DNA of 64,000 nt from Anisodus tanguticus (GCA_034509755.1 CM067541.1:59221556-59285555); one strand, 5' to 3'. Shown: positions 11,573 through 22,904, numbered from the stretch's first letter. Translations and numbers: made by a program. Notes: generated by a model from the sequence alone, not told the origin.

Positions 11573-12072
11573 ATGGAAAATACATCTCCAAATGCATCAT
11601 TAACTGTCGATGATAGTTCAAGTTCACACTTGAACATTGTCGATCACAATCATCCATTATTCCTGAGTGCTTCGGATACATCTGGAGCAGTTCAAGTGGA
11701 AATTCAATTAATAGGTATGGAGAATTATATTTTGTGAGTCGAGCCATGAAACTGACTCTGCTAACAAAAAACAAAATTGGATTTATTGATGGAACTGTTA
11801 ATAGAGACACATATGGTCCTAATAAAATGGAACAATGGGATCGATGTAATGCAATGGTCATTTCATGTATCATGAGAATGTGAACAAAAATCTGCTTAGT
11901 GGAATACTATACAGATCCACTGCACATGCAGTTTGGAAGGATTTGAAGGAACGATTTGATAAGATTAACTTGTCTAGGGTATACCAACTGAAAAATGAAC
12001 TAGTCATGTTACATCAAGATGTATCACATGTGTCTAGCTGCTATTCAAATATGAAGGATCTATGGGATAGGG
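11573..12072 (+). pseudogene. Ty1/copia gag remnant
   Basis: ATG at 11573. The conceptual product has the copia gag N-terminal features: HPLFLSASD, then IGMENY, KLTLLTKNK, GFIDGTV, NKMEQWDRCNAMV, LLSGILYRSTAHAVWKDLKE and RVYQLKNELV. A one-base deletion after about 11735 (before the WSRAMK block) and at least one more indel near 11870 break the frame. The remnant is cut at its 3' end by an RTE LINE tail. Confidence 0.8.
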
Positions 12073-12495
12073 GTTGTGAAGGACATAGATTATGATAGAA
12101 GGGTAGTAGGTAGTCGAGCGTAGTCCTACTTAAGCTTACAAATTGATAGTTGTAGTGTTATTATTGTAGGCTCGCTTAGCCGTTCATACTATTAGGCGCA
12201 TTATTGATTTATATTTGATTTCCGCTGATATGTGTTCTTTAGTGTACTTTGTTTATCTTATGTACATGCGTTAGTTACTGCTTCCTTTTTCAGAATGCGC
12301 TGGCATTGCTTATTTTCTTTTTAAATGTCTTGTCCAGGTCTGATCGTTTCTCTTGCATTGCTTGTGCTTATGCTCTGTCTTGAGGTGAGGGTCTCTCGAA
12401 AATAATCGTTCTACCTACCAAGGTAGAGAGGTAAGGTCTGCGTACACTCTACCCTCCTCAGACCCCACATTGTGGGATTTCACTGGGTATGTTGC
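12073..12495 (+). mobile_element. RTE-type LINE 3' tail, 5'-truncated
   Basis: This stretch aligns with the 3' end of the LINE at 51135-52715. It has the GTAGTAGGTAGTC segment, the TAGGCTCGCTTAGCC block, the GGTCTCTCGAAAA segment and the CAGACCCCACATTGTG block, and ends near TTTCACTGGGTATGTTG. Only the untranslated end is present, as expected for a 5'-truncated LINE insertion into the copia fragment. Confidence 0.75.
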
Positions 12496-12977
12496 TATAT
12501 TAGAAATCCCGCTAAAGTTAAGCTATACATTTGGCTAGGAAACGTCCTAACTACTTTTTAGCTAGGGATTGAGTTCCTACTAAATCACTGTTTTTCACTT
12601 TTTTGAGAAATATTTTGAGCTCCAAAATAAAACTTCCGCTAAAATTTAGCTAGACATTTAGCTAGGAAACTTCCCTAGCTAACATATTGCTTGGGATTAG
12701 CCACGGATTGTATCCTAGCTAAACCAAAATCATTTGGAAAAAGGAAATTAGCGCCAAATTAGAATCCCCGCTAAAGATTAGCTACAGAATTTGCTAGGAA
12801 AAATTCTAGCTTAATTTTAGCTTGGAATTGGCCCTTGTAAATTTCTAGCTATACTATGACTAAATTTTCAACCGATTTTTTTTTGCAAGGAAAAGGACTT
12901 TTCTAGCCAAACCCCTAGCTAAAGTTGAATATTAGCTATGGATCTACATTTCCTAGCTAATAGCCTGTTCTCTAGTG
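12496..12977. mobile_element. CACTA-type transposon end with subterminal repeats
   Basis: The segment ends at 12977 with tctctagtg, which reads CACTAGAGAACAGGC on the minus strand, a CACTA-type terminus. Many degenerate copies of a TTAGCTAGGAA-like motif occur in both orientations between 12510 and 12960, as in subterminal regions of CACTA (En/Spm) elements. The opposite end is missing: the RTE tail abuts directly. Confidence 0.55.
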
Positions 12978-13982
12978 AATGGATTACCAAATCTAATAAT
13001 ATTAACAACTTCTTTTGAATCCACAGTAATCTCTAAGGGAACTAAGTTACGCAACGTAGCAACTTCAGTGTAAATAGCAGTAGATTTTTAATTAATTCGT
13101 TAAAATCACCCCCAATGGTCCATTTTTCAACGTAAATTACGATAAGTACTAGCATAAATATAACTCAAAAGCCAAGAATCATTATTTGCACGTACCTTCA
13201 CCATAGCATGAATTTCTTGACCTGCAACTGCAATTTCATCGAGCTCGAAAAATGGTTATCCCACAGAACCACGATGCCACCAAAGTTTCCCTCTGTTGGG
13301 ACTTGAATCATATCAGTAAACGGGAAATCATCTAGTAGTACTTGATGGTCATTCATCTAGGTTTCGAGAATTGCAACCGTATGTGGAAATTCAACGTTGT
13401 GCGCGTCTCTACAATTCCAAACAACTGGATTCATTGGCATCAACTGATCGTCGTCTTGCACCACCTGGTGCATTGTTGGGCTCATCACCTATCACTATGG
13501 CATAGTTCTCCACTTGAGGGTTCGGTGGTGTTATTATATCTAGCGAGCGTTTTAAGAGATTCAGATGATAAGGACGGGCTTTTTTTCGAACCTCCCTTTG
13601 AATACCGTTACCTTTATTTCCCTTAGTAGTGAACACTGTTCGTCTCGCGGTTGAGAAACACGGTGTCCTCCAGCTCCTCATATTGACTGTCTCCTGTAAT
13701 ATATAGAATCGGATCATGTAAAAGGTAATTATAGTCAAACATCTCTATAATGACATCTTTTGCTCGAGAATTTCATGGTCGTTATAGTAAGGTGTTGTTA
13801 TATATGTATACTGACATTTGATATTTAGATCTCATTTAAGTGTTATACACAAAAGTACGCAAAGAATTAATTTTCTATACTTCTTAGGCTATAAACGAAA
13901 ATAATATACGTACTTAATTTTTAAATCTCAATTGATTTACATATCTCATCAATTAAAAATTAATAAGACTAATAAATTGCAA
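12978..13982. other. Unassigned intergenic stretch
   Basis: I recognise no gene or element here. Two overlapping open frames on opposite strands (13342-13626 plus, 13409-13738 minus) have low-information composition and no family features. The part from 13740 on is very AT-rich. Confidence 0.3.
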
Positions 13983-14300
13983 TTAAATCCATGACTGGTT
14001 ATACCATACCAATAAATAATTAAAATCTAAGGAACATATGCATTTAAAATTAATTGAGAATTTAAACACAATTTCAAGTTTGACTAAGAATTCCACAATT
14101 GTAGTTTGTTTCGTAAATTCCATTCTCTTAGCGATAATATAATGCTTGAATTGACGAATAATTTTGTTCAAACTTTCAGCAAAAGAGAATTCAATAGCTT
14201 TCTCTTGAAGGTTGTCTAAGAGCTTAACAGTTGACACTTCTATCTCACCCCAATTATATTTTGTAAGATTGAAATAATTTCCCTTAGGGATTCCTTTCAT
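13983..14300 (-). other. Orphan open reading frame of 105 codons
   Basis: An open frame starts with MKGIPKGN and has a plausible codon mix and an amphipathic middle part (LQEKAIEFSFAESLNKIIRQ). It lies just past the LTR-like sequence of the copia element at 14310-17345 and could be a host exon fragment or chance. I do not recognise it. There is no TATA box or Kozak-like context to support it. Confidence 0.2.
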
Positions 14301-14309
14301 TAATCAAAA

Positions 14310-14453
14310 TATATATAGTTGTACAGAGGTTGATTCCTAATATAATAAGAATCATAACTTACCTTAAATGGTTGATTCCTAATACAATAAGAATCCTAAG
14401 TTACCTTAAATATACATCTATCATAATTACAAATATACTGTGAATATTCGCTA
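14310..14453 (-). repeat. 3' LTR start of the copia remnant, with a tandem duplication
   Basis: The sequence immediately follows the polypurine tract on the minus strand. It contains two tandem copies of a 42-bp unit (about 14328-14411) with the TTGATTCCTAATA motif. The pol frame ends with a stop in the first bases of this LTR, as is usual for this group. The outer LTR boundary is not clear. Confidence 0.5.
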
Positions 14454-14454
14454 A

Positions 14455-14741
14455 TACTCCCCCTCAATCGGAGCGGGAGGAAGCCGAACGCTAAGGCTGG
14501 ATCGGAAGTCGGTGAAGAGATATCTCAGTAGTCCCTTTGTGAAAATATCTGTATACTGATAGGAGGAAGGCACGTGTAATATTTTGACCTGACCAAGGGC
14601 AACCTTCTCTCGTACAAAGTGAATATTCATCTCAATATGCTTAGTCCGCTGATGTTGAACCGGATTGTGAAACATATAGATGACAGATATGTTGTCACAA
14701 TAGACTATAAATGCCTTTCGCAGTGGACACTGGAGCTCCAA
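14455..14741 (-). pseudogene. copia RNase H domain remnant
   Basis: Shows YCDNISVIYMFHNPVQHQRT, then KHIEMNIHFVREKV, then VPSSYQYTDIFTKGL, the usual end of copia RNase H. The frame stays open to the LTR, but the upstream join to the reverse transcriptase is shifted near 14767. Confidence 0.8.
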
Positions 14742-14799
14742 AAGTAGATTTCGGAGCCAACAGCTCTCAGCACGACATTAGCAACTCCGCGATACTCTG

Positions 14800-15643
14800 C
14801 TTCAGCACTCGAACGGGATAGCGTGGCCTGCCGCTTGGCGGATCATGAAATAAGATTATCCCCAAGAAATACATAGTAGCCTGAGGTAGAGCGACGTGTG
14901 TCTGGGCATCCTGCCCAATCTGCATCCGTGTAGGAGAGTAACTTGGTTGGGGCAGAGGGGTAGAGATGTAGTCCAAAGTCCAGTGTGCCCTTAACGTATC
15001 TGATAATACGTTTGAGGGCCGCAAAATGGGACTCTCGAGGGTCGTGCATAAACAGACACACCTGATGAACGGCATATGCAATATCAGGCCTAGTGAATGT
15101 AAGATACTAAAGGGCACCTGCAAGACTCCGATATATATTGGGATCAGAAACTAGCGCACCCTCATTGGCACTGAGCTTGGATTTTGAATCAACCGGAGTT
15201 GGCATAATTTTACAATTTGCCATCTTAGCCTTGTACACTATCTCTTCTACATATTTGCGCTGACACAAAAACATAGTAGCTGCAGATCTGGTCACTGATA
15301 TACCCAAGAAATAACTCAGCTTACCCAAGTCGATCATAGCAAATTCAGTTTTAAGTAGAGCAATGATTTCATTCTTCAAACCGTCAGAGGAGGCAGTAAG
15401 AACAATGTCATCCACATGTAATAGCAAGTAAGACATGCTGCTACCTCGATGAAAAGTGAAGAGAGAGTTATCACACCTGCTACATATAAATCCAATCTGC
15501 ATAAGATACCTGGCAAAACGATCATACCAGGCGCGGGGTGCCTGTTTCAAGCCATACAATGATTTCCTGAGACGACATACAAACTGCAGAACTGCCAGAT
15601 GGACAAAGCCAGGGGGCTGATGCATGTACACATTTCCTTTCAA
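14800..15643 (-). pseudogene. copia reverse transcriptase remnant
   Basis: The frame at 15643-15107 carries KGNVYMHQPPGF, LRKSLYGLKQAPRAWYDR, and the catalytic segment as LLHVDDIVL (VDD in place of the usual YVDD context). It continues with LGKLSYFLGI and PTPVDSKSK. The downstream part (15061-14843) holds KRIIRYVKGTLDFGL and DADWAGCPDTRRSTSGY in another frame, so an indel lies near 15080. Confidence 0.85.
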
Positions 15644-15779
15644 ATCCCCATGAAGAAATCCATTCTTGACATCAAGCTGATGAATCGGCTAATGCATGCC
15701 CATAGCAATACTGAGAACAGTCCGAATAGTAGCCGGTTTAACAACCGGACTGAATGTTTCACCACGATCAATACCCTCC

Positions 15780-16724
15780 TACTGATTAGTGCCATTGGCA
15801 ACTAGTCTTAACTTATACCTTTCCAAGTCACCACTGTCTCTGAACTTGTGACGAAATAGCCACATACACCGGATAACATACACATCGTCTGGTCTAGGTA
15901 CCAAATCCCAAGTGTTCTGCTTGGTTAAAGCGTTAAACTCATCGCACATGGCCGCATTCCAATTAGGGTCCAGTTTGGCTAGTTTTGGATTTTTTGGAAT
16001 GGGTGATAAGGTTTGTGTGGAAAGGTTGAAGTGAACCTTGGGTTTGAAGATCCCGTGTTGGGCACGAGTCTCCATACGGTGGGTAGGCAGCAGTGGGAGG
16101 TCTGGATTGGGAGGCTGCAGGCTTACGGGTTCTGGAGGCAGTAGTGCTGTTGGAGGTGCAGGAGACGTGGCTGGAGGCAGCAAGGGTACTGGGGGTGTTC
16201 AACCGAGAGCAGGGAGTTGTTTGGTCGGAGATAGTGCCAGACATTGGCGGGGATGGAGCTGCAGGCTCTGTCGGAACAGTGGGCTGCTGGTGGTACATAG
16301 ATTGGATAGCCGGAGACAGACTCGGTTCATCGAGAAAGGTGTAATCGGTGGTCTGAAATTTTTGGAGATTTGAAAAAGGAAAGGTCGTCTCGTCAAAGGT
16401 GACGTGACGGGAGACGATTATTTTGCGAGTGGCAATGTCATAGCACAGGTAGCCCCGATGAGTAGGAGAGAGACCAACGAAGACATAGGGCAAGGTGCGA
16501 GGGGCAAGTTTGTGAGGTGCAGTGGAGGCTATGTTGGGGTAGCATAAGCAGCCAAAAATACGGAGATGGTCATAGGATGGGAACCTACAGTATAAGATTT
16601 CTGTAGGGGTCTTGTTTTGGAGAGTGCTAGTTGGTAAAATATTAAGAAGGGATTCTACCATTTTAACAGCATAGACCCAAAAAGGCGGTGGAAGACAGGC
16701 ATGAAACAGAAGGGTGTGAACCAT
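15780..16724 (-). pseudogene. copia integrase tail and Pro-rich linker remnant
   Basis: Begins with MVHTLLFHACLPPPFW, continues with FGCLCYPN and APRTLPYVFVG, then passes into a long Pro/Ser/Thr-rich linker. The frame changes near 16000-16180. The end (15960-15790) contains DEFNALTKQNTWDLVPRP, the usual start of the reverse transcriptase module. Confidence 0.8.
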
Positions 16725-18450
16725 GTTATTGATGGTACGTATAATTCGTTCAGCCTTTTCGTTTTGGGAGAAGTATATGGACAGGAAAAACGGAAAATCA
16801 TGCCTTATTTAGAACAGAAATTGTGAAATGCCGAGTTATTAAATTCACGTCCATTATCACATTAGAAAGATTTGACAGATTTTTCAAACTGTGTTTTAAT
16901 GAATTTTTGAAATTCAAGGAATTTGGCAAAAACTTCATATTTGAATTTCAGTGGGTAAATCCAGACAAAATGTGAAAAATCATCTAAGAATACTAGATAA
17001 AATTTGTGACTCAAAGAGCTAACAACCGGAGATGTCCACAAATCAGCATGAACAATATCAAAAGGAGAAAAAGTAACACCGTTTGATGACATAAATGGAA
17101 GACGAGTGTGCTTGCTGAGCGGGCAAGAAAAACAGTGTTGGGCAAGTTTCCCATTATTACATTGAATACGCTTAGTAGTCCTAAGAAAAGTAAAAACAGG
17201 GTCTCCGGGGTGTCCGAATCTGTTGTGCCAAGTTGACGGAGAGATAGCCGCAAGAGATAGAGGTGATTGCGGTCTGACAGCGGAAGATTGAGTGAAGGGG
17301 TAGAGGTCTCCCACACTATTGCAGCGCGTAAGAATTTTTCCCGTATTGCGGTCTAAATTTTACTTTTAATGAATTGTTATCTATAATTATTATTTAGGTA
17401 GTGTAAAAATATGTATGCTGTCAGTTTATAAAAGCTTTAATTGATCTTATATATGTATAATACTTTTTCTGTACTCGGGTTGTCTTTGATGTTTGTTCTT
17501 TGAATTTGTTCCCTATATAGTATTGTCCTTCTCGTCCAATATTTTCTAATTTTTCAAAAGATTGTGTGCATAAGTTACTCTGGGTTCAGCTTAATGCATG
17601 TTATTAACTACTTGCTCCAAATTAATTCATGTTCTAGATAAACTAGTACATCTTGCAGTTTTTAATTGGTGAAAATAATTAATACGGTGGAAGTATTTAA
17701 GATTACACATAGGAGAAAATAGGATGAAGTATTGAATAAAAAAACTCGAGAGGAGATGTTGCCATGTTGGTGGAAGAAATTGAGTTTAGATTTTAGAAAC
17801 GAACAAGTTGAGTTAATCAATAGTAATACAAAAATGGAGAGAAATTTACGTATGATATTGGTGGAAATTGATCAACTGGGACTTTCTGAATACAGTATAT
17901 AAACTATAGTTCATAGAGTGTCCACTCGAATTGATATCTGATAATTTCAATCCGTCCAACAAGACTTAGACAAATTAGAAAGAATCACCTTATTTATATA
18001 AAATCACTTCCATCATTAATTTATGGATAATTAGTGAATGGTGTATTACGAGACAATAAATAATTGACAAGACGTAACTAAATTCTTAATAATTTTATAT
18101 GAAACGAAACAACGAATCCAACTAGAACTGAAATTTATATGCTCGCTGTATATAAAAATGATTATCTTTTTCATTCATCTCTATTTTCCTTGAAAAGAGA
18201 AGAAAAAGAAAATGATGTCAATTTGTAAATTACAATTTTTTTTCCTTTTACGAAAATAAATAACTAATGAGTTAAAAAATTAAATTAAGCGCGGAGCAAC
18301 TCAGATTAAGAAATGATTATTTTATTGAATGTTGAAATTTACAACGAGCAGTGGAAAAGAAATTGATGAAGTATTTAGTATAAATATAATACAATTCCAC
18401 TTCTTTATTCTTCTTCAGCCCTATCTGCTCATTTGTATTGGTCCTCCTCC

Positions 18451-19362
18451 TTAAGCCTTGAATTTAGGGAATTGAGCTGCAAAAGTGTAAAATATATATA
18501 TTTATTAAAAGATGGAGCCAAGGTAGCGCATTTATTGTACAATCGACAATTCAACATGTTTTTCAAATAAAATTTCTATGGTTAAAAGATAGCGTATTAT
18601 ACACTCAGAGTTTTTAAAATTTAAAACTATTCCATTTAAAAAGATTATAAAACAATTGTATAGAAGAGCAAAACAATTGCTTAATCTTCGAATAAAAATA
18701 CTCTCGATCTCCTGCGATTGCAAATTGATTTCGATTCAACATATTTGACGTTAAAAAAAGAAGAAGTTATTTATTAGTTTCTTCCGGATCTATTCTTATT
18801 GCTCCAATTAGTGAAACATTAATTAAGTGATATGTTTGAAAGAGAGAGAAAAGACAGTTTAGACAAAACTTTTATGACCATTAAGGGTTAGTCTGATTCA
18901 AAACAAGGTTAGAATCCTGAGATAATAACAATCATAATAACCAGGATAGATAATTTCATAATTTTGGTATGATTTTATCCTGGTTTTAGCTAATATCCAC
19001 AACTAAATACTAGACAAATTTAATCCTAACTTTGATACTGGGATACCACCTCCCCTAATCCCTGTAACCAAACGGCCCCCAAGACTATTAAATATAATGC
19101 TATTGTCATAAAAATGTATGAAAACTTTAAAAGACAGATAATATGGACGGAAATAATTACCTACGAAGTCCTTCCTGGAGCAGTCTTCATCACACTTTAC
19201 CTCACAAAAGGTATAACCTTGGCCTTGTTGAGAGCATTCTTGGTGACAAGTGTTGTAGCAATCCTTATACTCTTCTTCTGTGGCTTCAACCTTGAGGACG
19301 GACACAGCTGTTAACACAACCATGCACATCAGAAACACTGCAACAAGCTTCTTTGCCTCCAT
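18451..19362 (-). CDS. Ole e 6-like secreted cysteine-rich peptide, copy C
   Basis: Two exons: 19362-19161 and 18476-18451, with a 684-bp GT-AG intron. The 75-aa product is identical in sequence to copy A, including the signal peptide, the six-cysteine core and the QFPKFKA end. An in-frame ATG upstream at 19455 would add 31 residues (MTITKSSK...), but it lies in the untranslated leader, is not conserved in frame in copies A and B, and would destroy the signal peptide, so the MEAKK start is chosen. The promoter is intact, with about 1.6 kb of shared upstream DNA. Confidence 0.85.
18893..19080. mobile_element. Tourist-like MITE in the intron of copy C
   Basis: Same insert and position as in copies A and B, with a small number of substitutions. 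Confidence 0.55.
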
Positions 19363-19463
19363 TTTTAACTTTTTTTTTATTTGTTGTGAAGTTGTTTTTG
19401 TTTTTGTTTCTTGTTGATTATACAGTGTTTCCTTGGACGATTTGGTAATGGTCATGGCCTAGG

Positions 19464-19473
19464 CTATTTATAG
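19464..19473 (-). promoter_or_regulatory. TATA box of Ole e 6-like gene copy C
   Basis: CTATAAATAG on the minus strand, 102 bp upstream of the chosen ATG, with the same neighbourhood as in copies A and B. Confidence 0.75.
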
Positions 19474-20001
19474 GGCTTAGAGCTCTTTTTGTTGGATAAT
19501 AAACCTTAAAGTATGGAATAATTTGTGGATTTCATGTGTTGTAGGACACTAGTGGTTTTGCTTAAATTAAGGTTACCGCGGAATGGTCATGAAACTCGTT
19601 ACACATATTTTTCTCTTTGTTAAATATTCAAGATATGTTATTCACCATTGAAATAATATTAAAAGAATATATATTTTCATGATATGCATGAATGACGAGT
19701 CAATTTATACGCATTTCAATTATTTCATTAGATATTTATTACTTTTCATCAATAAAGATACCAAATAACTTAACTCTACATGCCAAGATTTATTAGACAT
19801 ATTAGAAGAAATTATCTCATATTTTTTACCTCTATTAAACTTTCAAAGTCAGCTTCCAGTTTAGGATATAGTCAGGGTAGCCTTTTTTAACGCTCAATAC
19901 TTACTAGAGATAAAGAAAATGATGTTTTAAATCTGACTTCACCAATTTACAGTTAATATCTTCATGTAGAACAGGCAATAACTTTTTAGTATGGTCAATA
20001 C

Positions 20002-20663
20002 CAGAGCCGTCCCTGGGGCGGAGCCTCCACTCCAGAATTTTCATTTTTCTTTTATTGATTTCAAATATATAGATATGTATTAAAAATGTCTTCAATCTTA
20101 TTAGTGAAAGTTATAGCATAGCGGTTGAGGGCTCCCTTTAAAAGTCTTTCTCTAGTGAGAGATTGCGTGTTTGAATCCAATGAGCTGTGAAATCCTTTTT
20201 TTTTTACACAAAATTAGATTTGACCCCAAATCCCAACCAGTCGCCCCTCCCCCTCTTTAACAAAAAACAAACTTTTTTCTTTTTTTAATTTAAACCCAAG
20301 ATTGAATGTATTATCTTTGATTTCAATTGAGAATGAATTTCTAGACATTCTTAATTATGAAAGATTGTTTGATGACTTTGCAAATAAAAATGTAAGGAGG
20401 TCAATTTTTTATGCCTAATATAATGATAGTTTTTCTTTTAAATCTTTCATGTAATGATATTAAGGTATCTCTTTCGTAGCATTATTGTACTGAAATTGAA
20501 AACATTGAATCGAATGTGGTGTTTACTATACATTTATTTGATGTTTTGATCAATAATTTTTTTTAATATTGATTAGTTAGTTAATTTTAATTTTTAATAT
20601 AAATAAAAAATGATCTCTTTTTATTTTTCGCACCGGGCCCTTGAAAGAATAGGAACGGCCCTG
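20002..20663. mobile_element. Non-autonomous hAT element with 8-bp target duplication
   Basis: The 662-bp insert starts CAGAGCCGTCC and ends GGAACGGCCCTG (imperfect terminal inverted repeats). It is flanked by the perfect direct repeat gtcaatac at 19994-20001 and 20664-20671. Copy B has the empty site with a single gtcaatac (about 10813). The 8-bp duplication and CAGRGCCGTYCC ends indicate the hAT superfamily. No transposase frame is present. Inside, near 20113-20180, it has a tRNA-like pair of blocks (TAGCATAGCGGTTGAGG and GTTTGAATCC). Confidence 0.93.
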
Positions 20664-21095
20664 GTCAATACTTTACGCAACAACCCCTTCGGGGACATCC
20701 AATAAAAAATAATTTTACTCAACAAACTATTTTGGTATATCTTCTCTACTTCTCTTTTTAATGACTTAGCATTAGCTAAAAGTGCACGTGGCTAAAATGT
20801 AATAACAATACTCCGTTTTAATTTACGTGATAAATTTCATAAACAGATCCATAATTTAAGTTTCTGAGTTCAATATTTAAAGTTCTTAACATTGATCTAT
20901 ATCTATATATAATATAAAGTTAGGAATAGACAATCATATATGACACTTCTCTATGGCCAAGAATTTTATTTTTTTTTTTCTTTTTTTTTTTAATTTTTTA
21001 TATCATTTTTAATTATTTTATTTTAATTTAAAAAGTCATCTCCATAACATACCCCTTCATCTTCATAATTTCTACTCTTTATCAGTATTAGTAAT

Positions 21096-22180
21096 TAATT
21101 TCATAATTCCTAATTGAATGTACAAGTTATGACACCTAATTAAAATCACACCAATATGGTATATTCATTCCAATAAATGAAGGGTGTTGTGGAATGGATG
21201 AGGAGATCAAAAGTATATATATATATTATAAAGTTAGGCATAAAGTAGGTAATATGACACATCTCTTAGGCCAAGTAACCTATTTATCTTTTTTCTCTCT
21301 TTTTTTTGGCAATTTCCCCTTTATTATCTTCCTTCAATTTATGTTAAAAAAACTTATCTCTTTTATTATAATTAATATCAATATTTATTAGCATGCATTA
21401 ATGTTGCACGACGTGAAACTTTTCTGGCAGAAAACTCATTGCAATATCTCTTCCCCCTTCCCCATCAATTAACATCTTTAATAGGTATTAATGTTGCAAT
21501 TCTTCAAATTCTGGTCAGTCAGTAAAATGATAGTTGATTAGACGCAAGGCTCCAACAACTCCCCACTAAATTGGTAGTAATTGTGTCTTTTGCTTGCTTA
21601 GATGTTGGCTCAGTGAAGCTGATCCAGAGTGAAAAATTAATATGTACAGTGTTTCACCCTCCTTTAATCAGGTAATGCATCTTAATATGTTGTTTAGCTG
21701 ATTTTTTAGTTACATTCTACTATATGATAGTTCTAATTTTTTTTAATTGATAAATTTTCTTATATCAACCAAAGTAATTTGATTTACTAAAGAGTAATTC
21801 GTGGTTATACATAGTTTTAGAGGCCTCTATATAGTCTCTTGCCAAACTTTTCTTATGCATGGACATTTATTTCACTTGCTTTTCTAATTCCAGTGTCGTT
21901 TTGAAGAGTTGGTCAATTACTAACATCACGGATGATTTGAGCGGAGGCCTAACTCAAAGGATAAAGATATCAATTAAATTTATATAAAAATACTGCTAAC
22001 GATGCAAAGCGCGGCTAAATTAATTTGTGTGTGTGGGTGTGTCTATACACACACATTTATGAGCTATAATTTTAATAAAAATGTGTAATTTTATTTTATT
22101 TATAGAATGTATGTTTTGTATATATATATACGTGAAAAGAATTTAATTCTTCCATCTCGATTAAATATTCTTCCATAAAT
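21096..22180. other. AT-rich upstream intergenic region
   Basis: No gene is seen. Near 21215-21290 there is sequence similar to that at about 20900-20970 (aaagttaggcat... against aaagttaggaat..., then tatgacac and ggccaag), possibly two related Helitron 5' ends. A GTGTGTGTG microsatellite lies near 22028-22045. Confidence 0.4.
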
Positions 22181-22227
22181 CGTCATATGTTTCTAAAGAT
22201 CGCGCGAAGCGCGGACAAATTCACTAG
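22181..22227 (+). mobile_element. Helitron-like 3' terminus
   Basis: A perfect short hairpin CGCGC-GAA-GCGCG (22201-22213) is followed after eight bases by CACTAG and then T, the usual Helitron ending (CTRR before T). A second GCGCGG motif lies near 22010. The 5' end is not firmly placed; a TCTATATATA-like start near 20895 or 21215 is possible. Confidence 0.5.
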
Positions 22228-22799
22228 TTCATTATATTTTTAAATTTTGGATTCATATTTATTATTTGCTGTAATTTTTGACAATGCTACACATAAATTT
22301 ATACTCTGCATCGAAAGTAAGATAACTCCGGTACCAATATTCCGAATTGATTCGATACAAAATTTAAGTAAAAAAAGACTTTTAAAACTTGTGATTATAA
22401 ACCTCCCATAAAATTAATTGTGTGTTATAAGACTTCTAAAACTATTGTCTTAAAGGTGTCAAGCTACCACCATTTGTTTTGACTATAAAAACTTCTTTAC
22501 AAGGGTAATGAAAATAATTTTTTAAGAATTTAACTTCTGTTTAAAGGCATGGACGTGCTGGAGAAAGTCACCAAATAAACATTTGTTGACAAACTTTTCC
22601 ATACAACGACTTACAATTTTTCCTATATCGGAAGACAATTGAAACATTTTCAAACAAATAATACTACAAACGGAAGATCACCTAATTAGGTAAACAGTTG
22701 TTTATTGAACTAATAGATAATTAGCTACCATTCATTAGTTTAAAAGTTGGCCAACAAAGATACCTATCTTTTCTTGTTCTTTTGTGCTAAAAACTTTAG

Positions 22800-22807
22800 T
22801 ATATAAA
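22800..22807 (+). promoter_or_regulatory. TATA box of the LTPG gene
   Basis: TATATAAA about 98 bp upstream of the ATG at 22905, followed by a CA-rich leader typical of plant untranslated regions. Confidence 0.7.
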
Positions 22808-22904
22808 CCCCAACACCTGTATTTGCTCTTCACTCAAACCTCATCAACAAAAAAAATACAATCAATCCTCTGTTTCTTTTGCTCTTTTAACCTCAAATTA
22901 CTAA

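Larger units (their letters stand above)
14310..17345 (-). mobile_element. Ty1/copia retrotransposon remnant
   Basis: On the minus strand, from high to low coordinates: a gag-pre-integrase end (about 17345-17200, CNSVGDLYPF and HNRFGHPG), the integrase core (17200-16725, HADLW and FLDDFSHF), the integrase tail with linker (16724-15780), reverse transcriptase (15643-14800), RNase H (14741-14455), a purine-rich tract (GGGGGAG) and the start of a 3' LTR at about 14453. The 5' LTR, gag and protease are absent; the element stops next to duplication copy C. Several stops and frame changes make it inactive. Confidence 0.88.
17357..21095. repeat. Segmental duplication, copy C
   Basis: The left end matches copy A from 4436; the right end matches copy B to 11200. 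The segment includes gene C, about 1.7 kb of upstream DNA and a hAT insertion (20002-20663) absent from copy B. The left boundary is about 12 bp from the copia remnant ending at 17345. Confidence 0.85.

Noticed and set aside
16038..16373. 111-codon plus-strand frame, Gly-rich
   Set aside because: It is the antisense of the Pro/Ser-rich copia linker on the minus strand.
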